Assembly: GCA_965226565.1 (NCBI GenBank)
Contig: CBDDDI010000001.1
Coordinates: forward strand, 1 to 64,000
Source of the DNA: SZUA-444 sp965226565
GTDB taxonomy: Bacteria; Bacillota; Clostridia; Oscillospirales; Ruminococcaceae
DNA: 64,000 nt
Direction of reading: 5' to 3'
Both the position numbers and the translations under genes were made by a program. Positions 17,851-26,516 of the stretch are shown here, in pieces. The notes beneath the pieces are model-generated. The model had not been told where the DNA came from and did not search any database. It saw only the letters and a list, made by a program, of their open reading frames with translations. How positions within the stretch are numbered: the stretch's first letter is position 1; every line of letters starts with the position of its first letter.

Positions 17851-17884
17851 TTAAAAACCTTTCAAAATTTTGTATAAATAAATT

Positions 17885-17921
17885 ATGCTGTCATACTTGT
17901 TAGTTTAAGTATGACAGCATT
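17885..17921 (-). terminator. Terminator of the alkaline phosphatase gene
   Basis: ATGCTGTCATACTT pairs perfectly with AAGTATGACAGCAT just after the phosphatase stop codon; the minus-strand T tract is interrupted. Confidence 0.75.
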
Positions 17922-17923
17922 TT

Positions 17924-19450
17924 TTAATCTTTTACATTTAGCAAGCTTGCTAAATTATTATAAATATTTGTATTGTCATAATAACCATCAAACATTGAAG
18001 CTCCAACGCCATGTGCATATGTTCCAACTGTTGTGCCTGTATGTGAATATGATGAAAAATTAACACCTGATTTGTTGTTCAAAATTTGCATAACAGTTAT
18101 AGTTAAAGGTTCATATCCTCCATAAGCTAAATATTTTTCTTTTGAATCCATTTGTTTGTTCCAAACAGACATATCATACGCTTGTTTAATTCTGTTATAT
18201 TCAGTTTTTGTCAAATTAAGTTTAGAATGATCATTTGTTGTTAATCCAAATGAAGATTTTATATCATTGATAACATCATTAAAATTAGTTTTGTATTTTC
18301 TATAGCTTTTTACTTTTTCAGTAAATGAATCATATGAACATTTTTGTTTTTCAAGTTGAGCTAAAAATGTATCATATTTTGTTCCAGCATAACCGATTGA
18401 TAAACCACCTGTTTCATGGTCTCCAGTTACAACTATTAAAGTTTCATTTGGATGTTTTTGATAAAATTTATAAGCTTCTTTAATAGCATTATCAAATTCT
18501 ATAACATCTGAAATAGCTGATTTTGCGTCATTAGCGTGACATGCCCAGTCAATTTTTCCTGACTCAACCATCATAAAAAATCCTTTATCATTATCTAAAA
18601 CTTCAATGCCTTTTTTTACAAAATTAGATAATGCCCACATGTTTTCTTTGCGATCATTATCAAAAGGCAATGCACCATCAGCATCTTCGCCAATAATGAT
18701 AACTTTTCCATCATCTTTTGTTACAGTTTCAGCTTTTTTTTGATCTTTAAAAATTACTTTATAACCTTTATTTTCAGCTATTTCATATAAATTTTTGCTT
18801 CTTCCTTTGTTATTATGATCTTTTATTTCTCCACCTGCGAAGTAATCAAAATCTGATTCTGTAAGTTCAAGACCAATATCATAATAATTATTTCTAGATG
18901 TATTATGAGCATAATAAGCAGCTGGTGTTGCATGATTAATCATAACGCTTGAAACAACTCCAACTTTATATCCAAGATCTTTTTTAGCTTTTTCAGCAAT
19001 AGTCTCGTATTTTATTTTATAAGATTCATCCATATTTATTGTAGAGCTGTGTGTTTTTTTACCTGTTGCTAAAGAAGTAGCTGTTGATGCAGAATCAGGT
19101 GCAAAAGAAGTTGAATCAAAAGTAGTTGTAACACCTACTGCTTCAAAATTTAAAAAGCTAAGTCTTGGCTCACTTTTAAGATGAGTATCCTTTTTTTTAA
19201 GAGCAGCATTTGTATCTTGATTTAATGAATCTAAATAATAATTTGTAAGTTGAGTTTGTGAATGGCTCATACCATCACCTATAAACATAAAAATATATTT
19301 AGGTTTAGTTTGAGTTTTTGATGTGGCTACTATTTTCTGAGCAGTTGATTGAGTTTGATTAGAAATAAAATTACTAGCAAACATAGTACCACTTATTGCA
19401 ACAACAGTAATAACTACAGTTACAATTTTAGCAGCAAAAGATTTTTTCAT
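17924..19450 (-). CDS. Secreted alkaline phosphatase
   Basis: A 508-residue exported enzyme of the PhoA superfamily. An N-terminal signal peptide or membrane anchor (residues 1-26) precedes the catalytic domain. The domain begins FMFIGDGMSHSQ, carries the nucleophile motif DSASTATSLATGKKT (Ser after the first Asp), a DWACHANDA segment and the metal-binding VVTGDHETGG, with a further histidine in THGVG-like YAHGVGAS near the C-terminus. It would release phosphate from monoesters outside the cell using zinc and magnesium. GGAGG lies 7 bp before ATG. It sits between two YibE/F genes and near a secreted PHP hydrolase, suggesting a phosphate-scavenging neighbourhood. Confidence 0.93.
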   Translation of the reverse strand: MKKSFAAKIVTVVITVVAISGTMFASNFISNQTQSTAQKIVATSKTQTKPKYIFMFIGDGMSHSQTQLTNYYLDSLNQDTNAALKKKDTHLKSEPRLSFLNFEAVGVTTTFDSTSFAPDSASTATSLATGKKTHSSTINMDESYKIKYETIAEKAKKDLGYKVGVVSSVMINHATPAAYYAHNTSRNNYYDIGLELTESDFDYFAGGEIKDHNNKGRSKNLYEIAENKGYKVIFKDQKKAETVTKDDGKVIIIGEDADGALPFDNDRKENMWALSNFVKKGIEVLDNDKGFFMMVESGKIDWACHANDAKSAISDVIEFDNAIKEAYKFYQKHPNETLIVVTGDHETGGLSIGYAGTKYDTFLAQLEKQKCSYDSFTEKVKSYRKYKTNFNDVINDIKSSFGLTTNDHSKLNLTKTEYNRIKQAYDMSVWNKQMDSKEKYLAYGGYEPLTITVMQILNNKSGVNFSSYSHTGTTVGTYAHGVGASMFDGYYDNTNIYNNLASLLNVKD

Positions 19451-19502
19451 TTTTTATCCTCCTAAGATTTGATATTAAAATTATAGATCTTTTCTCTTGC
19501 TG

Positions 19503-19560
19503 ATTATAGTAACATCTAAAATCAAAATAAACTATCTCTTAACAGTTAAAAAATAGTAAT
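19503..19560 (-). promoter_or_regulatory. Possible promoter and activator site of the alkaline phosphatase gene
   Basis: On the minus strand a TATAAT (19503-19508) lies 50-odd bp before the phosphatase start. It lacks a good -35 box, but TTAAC-type half-sites (TTAACTGTTAAG, near 19537-19550) sit just upstream. That arrangement resembles PhoP-type activated promoters. This is a weak, by-eye inference. Confidence 0.3.
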
Positions 19561-19752
19561 TTTTTTGTTAAATATTAAATTTACGTATAATATGTTAAAG
19601 CTAAATTGTCATTATTACATATATAATAAAATTTTATATAATTTCTTATTAAAAAATTATACTTCAATTTAATATTAGTTTAACTAAATTAAGATAGTTG
19701 AGAATTAATTTAAATGATAAAGTATAAGCATAACTTTTTAAGGAGATTTATT

Positions 19753-20901
19753 TTGAAGATTAAATCATTAATAATTAAAGTCATTGTGATTGTTGTTTTT
19801 GGAGCAATATTTATATTTACTGCATTTTATCTAAATAGCAAAATTCATAATGAGAAAACAGCAGCGAGCAAATTGATTTTTAGTAATGCTGTTGTGACAA
19901 AAATAATATCAGAAGATGTGAAAAAAGATGATTGGACTGAAGGAAGAAGACTTGGAAATCAAATCGCTGAAGTTAAAATTAAATCTGGTAAATATAAAGA
20001 TTTAAAATTAAATGTAGTAAATTATTTAAATGCATATACAAATGTGGATTTAAAAAAAGGAACTAATATAATAGTTAGACTGGATTATGATAATCAACAA
20101 AAAATTTATGTTAGTGGAGTTTTTAATTATAATAGATTAATTGTTTTGAGTGGATTAATATTTGTTTTTTTAGTTTTGCTAATCTTTTTAGGAGGTAAAA
20201 AAGGTTTATCAGCATTATTAGGATTAGCTTTTACAATTATTTGTGTATGGTATTTGTTGATACCATTAATGATGATAGGTGTTTTACCAATTTTAGTATC
20301 AATAATAATTTGTGCTGTGTCTTCATTGGTTTCATTAATATTATTAAATGGTCTTTCACTTAAAACTTTGTCTGCTACTTTAGGATGTGTTGGTGGAGTT
20401 GTAGCAGCAGGATTGTCAGCATTTATTATAGGAATTATCACACCACTAAATGGATTTAATATGGCAGAAGCAGAAGAAATAGTTTTAAGAGCAGATAAAC
20501 AAATACATATAAGTGGTTTGTTAGTTGCAGGAATTTTAATAGCATCACTTGGTGCAGTAATGGATATTGCAATGACTATAACGTCATCTGTTTATGAAAT
20601 AAACAAAGCAAATAATAAACTAACAACTATAGAATTGTTTAAATCAGGAATGAATATAGGACGTGATGCAATGGGAACAATGGCAAATACTTTGATATTA
20701 GCTTTTGCTGGAGCATCTTTAAATACATTAATGTTGTTTAGGATTTTTGATTATCCTTATTTGCAGATCTTTAATAGCGATATGATTGCAATTGAGATAA
20801 TACAAGGTGTTGCAGGATCTATAGGAATAATTCTGACAGTTCCATTAGTAGCATATTTAAGTGCAGTTACATGTAAAAAAACACGCTTTACAAGCGATTA
20901 A
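19753..20901 (+). CDS. YibE/F-family multipass membrane protein (second copy)
   Basis: The best start is TTG at 19753, because AGGAG lies 7 bp before it; an ATG 39 bp upstream has no such site. The product (382 residues) has a basic start with an N-terminal helix, an exported domain of about 90 residues, then about seven hydrophobic helices. It carries the same family motifs as the first copy: ASLGAVMDIAMTITSSVYEI and SGMNIGRDAMGTMANTLILA. The function is unknown. The PHP hydrolase gene follows 45 bp downstream, so the two may be co-transcribed. The two YibE/F copies are clearly diverged, so this is not a recent duplication. Confidence 0.83.
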   Translation: MKIKSLIIKVIVIVVFGAIFIFTAFYLNSKIHNEKTAASKLIFSNAVVTKIISEDVKKDDWTEGRRLGNQIAEVKIKSGKYKDLKLNVVNYLNAYTNVDLKKGTNIIVRLDYDNQQKIYVSGVFNYNRLIVLSGLIFVFLVLLIFLGGKKGLSALLGLAFTIICVWYLLIPLMMIGVLPILVSIIICAVSSLVSLILLNGLSLKTLSATLGCVGGVVAAGLSAFIIGIITPLNGFNMAEAEEIVLRADKQIHISGLLVAGILIASLGAVMDIAMTITSSVYEINKANNKLTTIELFKSGMNIGRDAMGTMANTLILAFAGASLNTLMLFRIFDYPYLQIFNSDMIAIEIIQGVAGSIGIILTVPLVAYLSAVTCKKTRFTSD

Positions 20902-20946
20902 TATATAAGTAAAAAGAATTTATGTGACAAAATGGAGGTTTTTTTG

Positions 20947-23328
20947 ATGAAATTAATTTGCACTTTAATTTTAGCGGTATCAATGATGTTTATCCAATCT
21001 GTTTTTGGATTTAACAGTAATGCACAGCCACCAATAATTAAAGAAGGAACAAATAAAACAGAATGTAATTTATATTTTGGACAATTACATTCACATACAA
21101 CTTATTCTGATGGAGCAGGAAGTTTAGATGATGCACTTAAATATTTTAAAAATGTTGCATCTAAAGATAATGTTGATTTTATTTCAGCAACAGATCATTC
21201 AAACTATTTTGATAAAAAATCAAAAGCTAATCCTAAAGAAGCTTTGAATGATTTAAATAAAATGACAGAAGAATCAAAATTAAAGTGGAAAAAATATAAA
21301 AAAGAAATTGAGACTTTTAATAATGATAATAAAAATTTAAAAGCACTTGCTGGTTTTGAGATGACATGGTCAGGTGGACCAGGACATATTAATACTTTTA
21401 ATTCTAAAGGATTAATAAGTAGAAATAACAAAGAATTAAATAAAAAACAAGAAGATATGGGACTTAAATCTTATTATGAAACACTAGTAAATAATAAAGA
21501 TCCTTTAGCAAATTTATCACAATTTAATCATCCAGGAACTACTTTCGGAAATTTTTCTAATTTTTCATATAAAACAGATGAATATGATGAAAAAATGGTG
21601 TTAATTGAAGTTGGAAATGGAGAAGGAGCAATTGGTTCAGGAGGTTATTTTCCTAGCTATTCACAATATACTTTGGCGTTAGATAAAGGTTGGCATGTTG
21701 CTCCATCAAATAATCAAGATAACCATAGAGGTAAATGGGGGAATGCTAATGATGCAAGAACAGTTATTATTGCTGATAAAATATCTGAAAAGAGTTTATT
21801 GCAAGGAATAAAGAACATGTCAGTATATTCAACAGAAGATAAAAATCTTGAAATTGATTATAAACTAAATGGAAAAATTATGGGCTCAATTATTAATGAA
21901 GTTCCTAATAAACCTTTAGAAATAAAAATAAATATTAATGATCCTGATTATAATGACAAAATATCTAAAATAGAAATAATCTCAAATTGTGGTAGAGTAG
22001 TTGCTTCAAAATCATATTCTTCTAATAACATTCAAGATGTATTTAATATTGAGTCAAAAGAAGGATATTATTATTTAAGAATTACTCAAGCTGATAAAAA
22101 TATAGCTGTAACAGCACCTGTTTGGATAGGTAATCCACTTATTGCTGGAATTAGCTCAGTTGGTTGTAGCACAAATTTACCTGTTACAAATGAAGAACTA
22201 ATAATTAAGACAAAAATATTTAATGATGAAAATGATCATGCATTGCTTAAAAGAATAGATTACAAAATAGGTGATAAAATTATTGCTAGTAAAGACCTAA
22301 ATAAAGAGATAATGTCACATCATTTTTTGGAAGAAGAGTTTAAGTATACTCCAAAAATAGCAAAAAAAGAAACTATTAAAATTATAGTTACAATGATGTT
22401 TAACGGTGTAGAAAAGATATTTTTATCTGATATAGAGTTAAATGTTCATGATGATGAGAAGTTAGTCTATGTTGGAGTTGACGCAAGTCATTATAATGAA
22501 TATGTTGATGGAAATTATAAAGATTGTATAAGTAATTTTGCAAATATGGCTGTTAAAAACAATGTAAGAGTTGTTAAACTTAAAACAAAAAAAGAGCTTA
22601 TTAATGCTACAAAAAATCCTAAATACAAAATGTTAGTTATAACATCTCCAACAAGAAAATCGAATGAAGAAGTTAAGTTAGATTATAAAAATTGGAGTAA
22701 TGATGAAATAAATGCAGTTGCTAAATTTTCAAAACAAGGAAACATAGTTTTAGTTGCAGGTTTAGGAGATTATTATGATAGCAAAGGTAATACACCAAAA
22801 GAATATCATATGGCAGCACAGCAAAATAAAATATTAAATGCAATAGGCTCTAAACTCAGAATCTCAGATGATGAAATTAAAGATGATATAAATAACCAAG
22901 GACAATCACATAGATTATATTTATCAAATTATAATAAAAATAATAAATTTATTTCAAATGTTGATGAAAAAATTCAAGTGTATTCAGTTTATGCTGGTTC
23001 AACAATTTATACTGTAAATGATAAAGGAAATGTGACAAATAAGATTCCTAAAACAGTAAGTGGTATGGTATATGCTTTTGACACAAGTTATTCTTCTGAT
23101 GATGATAAAGATAATTATGCAGGAATAAAAATTCCAAAATATAATAACAAATATATGGTGGCTGCAAGCGAAGAAATAAAACAAAAAGATGGTGTTATTT
23201 CAACTGTTATAGTTACTGGATCAGTATTTATGAGTGATTTTGAAATAAAGAAAAATATAGATAATTATTTAACACCAGAGTTTAGTAATTATACAATTTT
23301 AGAAAATATAGTTAAATTTATAAACTAA
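20947..23328 (+). CDS. Secreted PHP-domain metallohydrolase (CehA/McbA-like)
   Basis: A signal peptide (MKLICTLILAVSMMFIQSVFG) leads into a PHP metal-dependent hydrolase domain over roughly the first 300 residues. Its motifs are FGQLHSHTTYSDG, FISATDHSNYFD, GFEMTWSGGPGHINTF, FNHPG and APSNNQDNHRG, all likely metal ligands. A beta-rich middle (about 300-500) and an alpha/beta C-terminal region (YVGVDASHYNEYV onward) complete the 793 residues. Members of the CehA/McbA group cleave phosphoesters or carbamates; the substrate here is unknown. The start at 20947 follows GGAGG by 8 bp. The nearby alkaline phosphatase suggests extracellular phosphoester use. Confidence 0.85.
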   Translation: MKLICTLILAVSMMFIQSVFGFNSNAQPPIIKEGTNKTECNLYFGQLHSHTTYSDGAGSLDDALKYFKNVASKDNVDFISATDHSNYFDKKSKANPKEALNDLNKMTEESKLKWKKYKKEIETFNNDNKNLKALAGFEMTWSGGPGHINTFNSKGLISRNNKELNKKQEDMGLKSYYETLVNNKDPLANLSQFNHPGTTFGNFSNFSYKTDEYDEKMVLIEVGNGEGAIGSGGYFPSYSQYTLALDKGWHVAPSNNQDNHRGKWGNANDARTVIIADKISEKSLLQGIKNMSVYSTEDKNLEIDYKLNGKIMGSIINEVPNKPLEIKININDPDYNDKISKIEIISNCGRVVASKSYSSNNIQDVFNIESKEGYYYLRITQADKNIAVTAPVWIGNPLIAGISSVGCSTNLPVTNEELIIKTKIFNDENDHALLKRIDYKIGDKIIASKDLNKEIMSHHFLEEEFKYTPKIAKKETIKIIVTMMFNGVEKIFLSDIELNVHDDEKLVYVGVDASHYNEYVDGNYKDCISNFANMAVKNNVRVVKLKTKKELINATKNPKYKMLVITSPTRKSNEEVKLDYKNWSNDEINAVAKFSKQGNIVLVAGLGDYYDSKGNTPKEYHMAAQQNKILNAIGSKLRISDDEIKDDINNQGQSHRLYLSNYNKNNKFISNVDEKIQVYSVYAGSTIYTVNDKGNVTNKIPKTVSGMVYAFDTSYSSDDDKDNYAGIKIPKYNNKYMVAASEEIKQKDGVISTVIVTGSVFMSDFEIKKNIDNYLTPEFSNYTILENIVKFIN

Positions 23329-23453
23329 TAAAAAAATTCTCATTTTAAATATAAAATGTTTGTATTATAATTTTTATATTTGGATAATGTATTATATGTT
23401 AGAAATTATTGGAACATAATTTTATTTTTTTTGCTACAAGTTACAAAAAACAC

Positions 23454-23482
23454 TTGATTTTAGCTTGAAAATTATGTACAAT
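23454..23482 (+). promoter_or_regulatory. Promoter of the glycerol dehydrogenase operon
   Basis: TTGATT (23454-23459) and TACAAT (23477-23482) with 17-bp spacing, about 100 bp before the start codon. The leader contains a second copy of an element overlapping the -10 region (AATTATGTACAA near 23470 and AATTACGTACAA near 23523), which could be paired operators. Confidence 0.6.
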
Positions 23483-23589
23483 AATGAAAGATAGTCTATC
23501 AATACTATGGTTTTTTGTTTTAAATTACGTACAAATGAGAACTTAACTATCAATATCGTGTTAAAAAATTTAAAATGAGGAGAATTATT

Positions 23590-24726
23590 ATGAGAAAAGC
23601 GTTTATTTGTCCAAGTAAATATGTTCAAGGAGAAAATGAGTTATTAAATTTAGGTTATTTTGTTACTACATTTGGTTCTTCAGCGTTGTTGATTGCACAT
23701 AAGGATGATGTTAATCGTGTGAAAGACAGTTTAGATAAAACTGCCGCAAAATTTAATGTTACATTTGTAGAAAGTAATTTTGGTGGAGAGTGCTCTAGAA
23801 ATGAAGTTAAACGTTTACAAGAACTAGCAAAACAAAAATCTTGTGATTGTATTATTGGTCTAGGCGGAGGTAAAGCTATAGACACTGCAAAATGTGTAGC
23901 GCAAGGAAGTAATTTAATTATTGTTCCTACAATAGCAGCAACAGATGCACCAACAAGTCATTCAGCAGTTTTATATACAGATGATGGTGCTTTTGATGAT
24001 TACGCATATTTTAAACAAAGTCCATCAGTTGTTTTGATTGATACAGCTGTTATAGCAAAAGCTCCAACAAGATTTTTGGTATCTGGAATGGGCGATGCAC
24101 TTTCTACATATTTTGAAGCACGTGCAACTGCAAAAGCTTATGCAAATGTAAATGCAGGTTTACCTTGTGGAGCAAGAGAAGGCTTTTGTGATAAAGCGTT
24201 TAATACAAATACAGCTTTGGCACTTGCCACACTTTGTTATGAGACACTACTTGAAGATGGTGAAAAAGCAAAACAAGCATGTGATGCAAATGTTGTAACA
24301 CCGGCTCTTGAGAATATTATTGAAACAAATATTTTATTATCAGGACTTGGATTTGAAAGTGGAGGACTTGCTGGTGCACATGCAATACATGATGGTTTAA
24401 CTATTTTGGAAGGTACACATAAATATTTCCATGGTGAGAAAGTTGCATTCGGAACAATTTCTCAACTTGTTTTAGAAAATTGTCCAACAGAAGAGCTATA
24501 TGAAGTTCTTGATTTCTGTTTGTGTTTAGGACTTCCAGTTTGTCTAGGTGATATTGGTGTTGATAAAATCACTGATGAAGAGCTAACAGAAGTTGCTAAA
24601 AAAGCTTGTATTCCTGAAGAATCAATTCATTCTATGCCATTTCCAATTACAGTGGATGCTGTTAAAGCTGCAATTAAAACTGCTGATAAAATTGGTAGAG
24701 AATATAAAATGGCAATGGGAGTGTAA
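23590..24726 (+). CDS. gldA: Glycerol dehydrogenase
   Basis: A 378-residue zinc-type glycerol dehydrogenase of the iron-ADH fold. Clear landmarks are the NAD-binding GLGGGKAIDTAKCVA, the VPTIAATDAPTSHSAV loop, the metal ligand Asp in GMGDALSTYFEARAT, and the histidines in LAGAHAIHDGL and TKYFHGEKVAFG-like HKYFHGEKVAFG. It oxidises glycerol to dihydroxyacetone with NAD+. The start at 23590 follows GAGGAG at about 8 bp. The dihydroxyacetone kinase gene starts 3 bp after the stop, so the two form an oxidative glycerol-use (or reverse, dihydroxyacetone-disposal) operon. Confidence 0.95.
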   Translation: MRKAFICPSKYVQGENELLNLGYFVTTFGSSALLIAHKDDVNRVKDSLDKTAAKFNVTFVESNFGGECSRNEVKRLQELAKQKSCDCIIGLGGGKAIDTAKCVAQGSNLIIVPTIAATDAPTSHSAVLYTDDGAFDDYAYFKQSPSVVLIDTAVIAKAPTRFLVSGMGDALSTYFEARATAKAYANVNAGLPCGAREGFCDKAFNTNTALALATLCYETLLEDGEKAKQACDANVVTPALENIIETNILLSGLGFESGGLAGAHAIHDGLTILEGTHKYFHGEKVAFGTISQLVLENCPTEELYEVLDFCLCLGLPVCLGDIGVDKITDEELTEVAKKACIPEESIHSMPFPITVDAVKAAIKTADKIGREYKMAMGV

Positions 24727-24729
24727 AAC

Positions 24730-26469
24730 ATGAAAAAAATTATTAATAAACCTGAAAATCTTGTGCTTGAGATGTGTAATGGACTTGTTACAGCACATGA
24801 TAATTTAGAACTAGTTCAAAGATATAAAGTTATTAAAAAGAAAAATATTGATAAAAATAAAGTTACTTTAATTTCTGGTGGTGGATCAGGTCATGAACCT
24901 GCACATGCTGGATTTATTGGTAAAGGTATGATTGATTGTGCTGTTTGTGGAGATGTTTTTGCTTCTCCATCACAAATTCAAGTTTATAAAGCTATTACTG
25001 AAACAGCTAGTGATAAAGGTACTTTACTTGTTATCAAAAATTATAGTGGCGATATGATGAATTTTAAAAATGCTGCTAGACTTGCTGCTGAAGATGGCAT
25101 TAAAGTTGATTTTGTAAAAGTTGATGATGATATTGCTGTTGAAGACAGTCTTTATACTGTTGGTAAACGTGGAGTTGCTGGAACTGTTTTGGTACATAAA
25201 ATAGCTGGTGCAAGAGCTCAGCTTGGAGCTGATTTGGCTGAAGTTAAAAAAAGTGCAGAAAATGCAATTGAAAATATTGCAAGTATCGGATTTGCACTAA
25301 GTTCTTGTACTGTACCTGCAAAAGGTACTCCAACATTTGAGCTTGGTGAAACAGAAATGGAATACGGTATTGGTATTCATGGTGAACCTGGAATTGAACG
25401 TCAACCAATTAAATCATCTGCTCAAATAGCTAAAAATATGGTATCTGATCTTGTTAAACATCAAAAACTTGTTGCTAATGATGAAATAACAATTTTGATT
25501 AATGGATTTGGTTCAACTCCATTAATGGAATTATATATTCTTTGTAATGATGTTATGAAGGAGATTTCAAAATTAGGAATAAAAACATATCGTATTTTTG
25601 TTGGAAACTTTATGACAAGTATTGATATGCTTGGTGCTTCATTAACATTTATGAAGATGAATGATGAGCTTAAAGAGCTTTTGAATGAAAGTTGTCAAAC
25701 AGCTGCATTTAATGTGAATGAAAAAATATTTGAAACTGTTTATAATGAGCTTGAAATTCCAACTGCTAATAAAACAGATAAATATGAAATGCTAGTTGAT
25801 GAGAAATCTTCATCTATAGGAAATGAATTTACTTTTGATAATGTAAAATATATGGTTGATAAAATGGCTCAAATTATTATTGATAATGAAGTTCCATTTT
25901 GTGAGCTTGATTCTTTTGCAGGTGATGGAGACTTTGGAATGAGCGTTGCAAAAGGATTTAGAAAAGTTAAAGATGAATGGGATCTTTTAGTTAAGACTAA
26001 AAATCTTGGTGAGTTTTTACATGAAGCTTCTATGATTATTATGGAGAATTGTGGAGGTGCATCTGGTCCAATATGGGGTTCAGCATTTAGAGCTGCTGGA
26101 AAACAAGTTGGAGACAAACAATCTTTATCACTAAAAGAATTTGCTGATATGATTAAAGCTGCTTTGATCGGAATACAAAAAACAGGTGAGTACTCATTTG
26201 GCAGAGGTGCTGTTGTTGGAGATAAAACATTAGTTGATGCATTGGCACCATTTAGTGATGCATTGTTAAATAGCCTTAACGCTGGTATTAAAGCTGCGTT
26301 AGAGAACGCTGCTAAAGCTGCTGTTATAGGTGCAGAAAAGACTAAAGAAATTGTGGCTAGAATGGGACGTGCAGGAACTGTAGGTGAACGTAGCCTTGGA
26401 TATCCTGATGCTGGTGCACATGCTTTAGGAGTGATTTTCACAGGTATTTTTGAAAGTCTAAAATTTTAG
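24730..26469 (+). CDS. dhaK: Dihydroxyacetone kinase, DhaK-DhaL fusion (ATP-dependent type)
   Basis: The 579-residue protein joins two domains. The N-terminal DhaK part (to about residue 340) has the SGGGSGHEPAHAGF loop and the GIGIHGEPG segment, whose histidine forms the covalent hemiaminal with dihydroxyacetone. The C-terminal DhaL part (about 365-579) has the ATP/Mg motif FAGDGDFGMSVAKGF and NCGGASGPIWGSAF. Fusion of K and L domains is typical of ATP-dependent kinases rather than the three-subunit PTS type, and no DhaM is nearby. It converts dihydroxyacetone to dihydroxyacetone phosphate for entry to glycolysis, directly after glycerol dehydrogenase in the same transcript. Confidence 0.95.
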   Translation: MKKIINKPENLVLEMCNGLVTAHDNLELVQRYKVIKKKNIDKNKVTLISGGGSGHEPAHAGFIGKGMIDCAVCGDVFASPSQIQVYKAITETASDKGTLLVIKNYSGDMMNFKNAARLAAEDGIKVDFVKVDDDIAVEDSLYTVGKRGVAGTVLVHKIAGARAQLGADLAEVKKSAENAIENIASIGFALSSCTVPAKGTPTFELGETEMEYGIGIHGEPGIERQPIKSSAQIAKNMVSDLVKHQKLVANDEITILINGFGSTPLMELYILCNDVMKEISKLGIKTYRIFVGNFMTSIDMLGASLTFMKMNDELKELLNESCQTAAFNVNEKIFETVYNELEIPTANKTDKYEMLVDEKSSSIGNEFTFDNVKYMVDKMAQIIIDNEVPFCELDSFAGDGDFGMSVAKGFRKVKDEWDLLVKTKNLGEFLHEASMIIMENCGGASGPIWGSAFRAAGKQVGDKQSLSLKEFADMIKAALIGIQKTGEYSFGRGAVVGDKTLVDALAPFSDALLNSLNAGIKAALENAAKAAVIGAEKTKEIVARMGRAGTVGERSLGYPDAGAHALGVIFTGIFESLKF

Positions 26470-26477
26470 ATAAAAAG

Positions 26478-26512
26478 AAAATCCATTGGTTTTATCCAAT
26501 GGATTTTTTATT
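26478..26512. terminator. Bidirectional terminator
   Basis: AAAATCCATTGG pairs with CCAATGGATTTT, with T and A runs on either side; it lies between the kinase gene and the convergent Mur ligase gene. Confidence 0.9.
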
Positions 26513-26516
26513 TTGC

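Noticed and set aside
25869..26441. 190-codon minus-strand frame opposite the DhaL domain
   Set aside because: The plus-strand frame encodes a well-conserved kinase domain here; the opposite frame is an artefact of its codon use.
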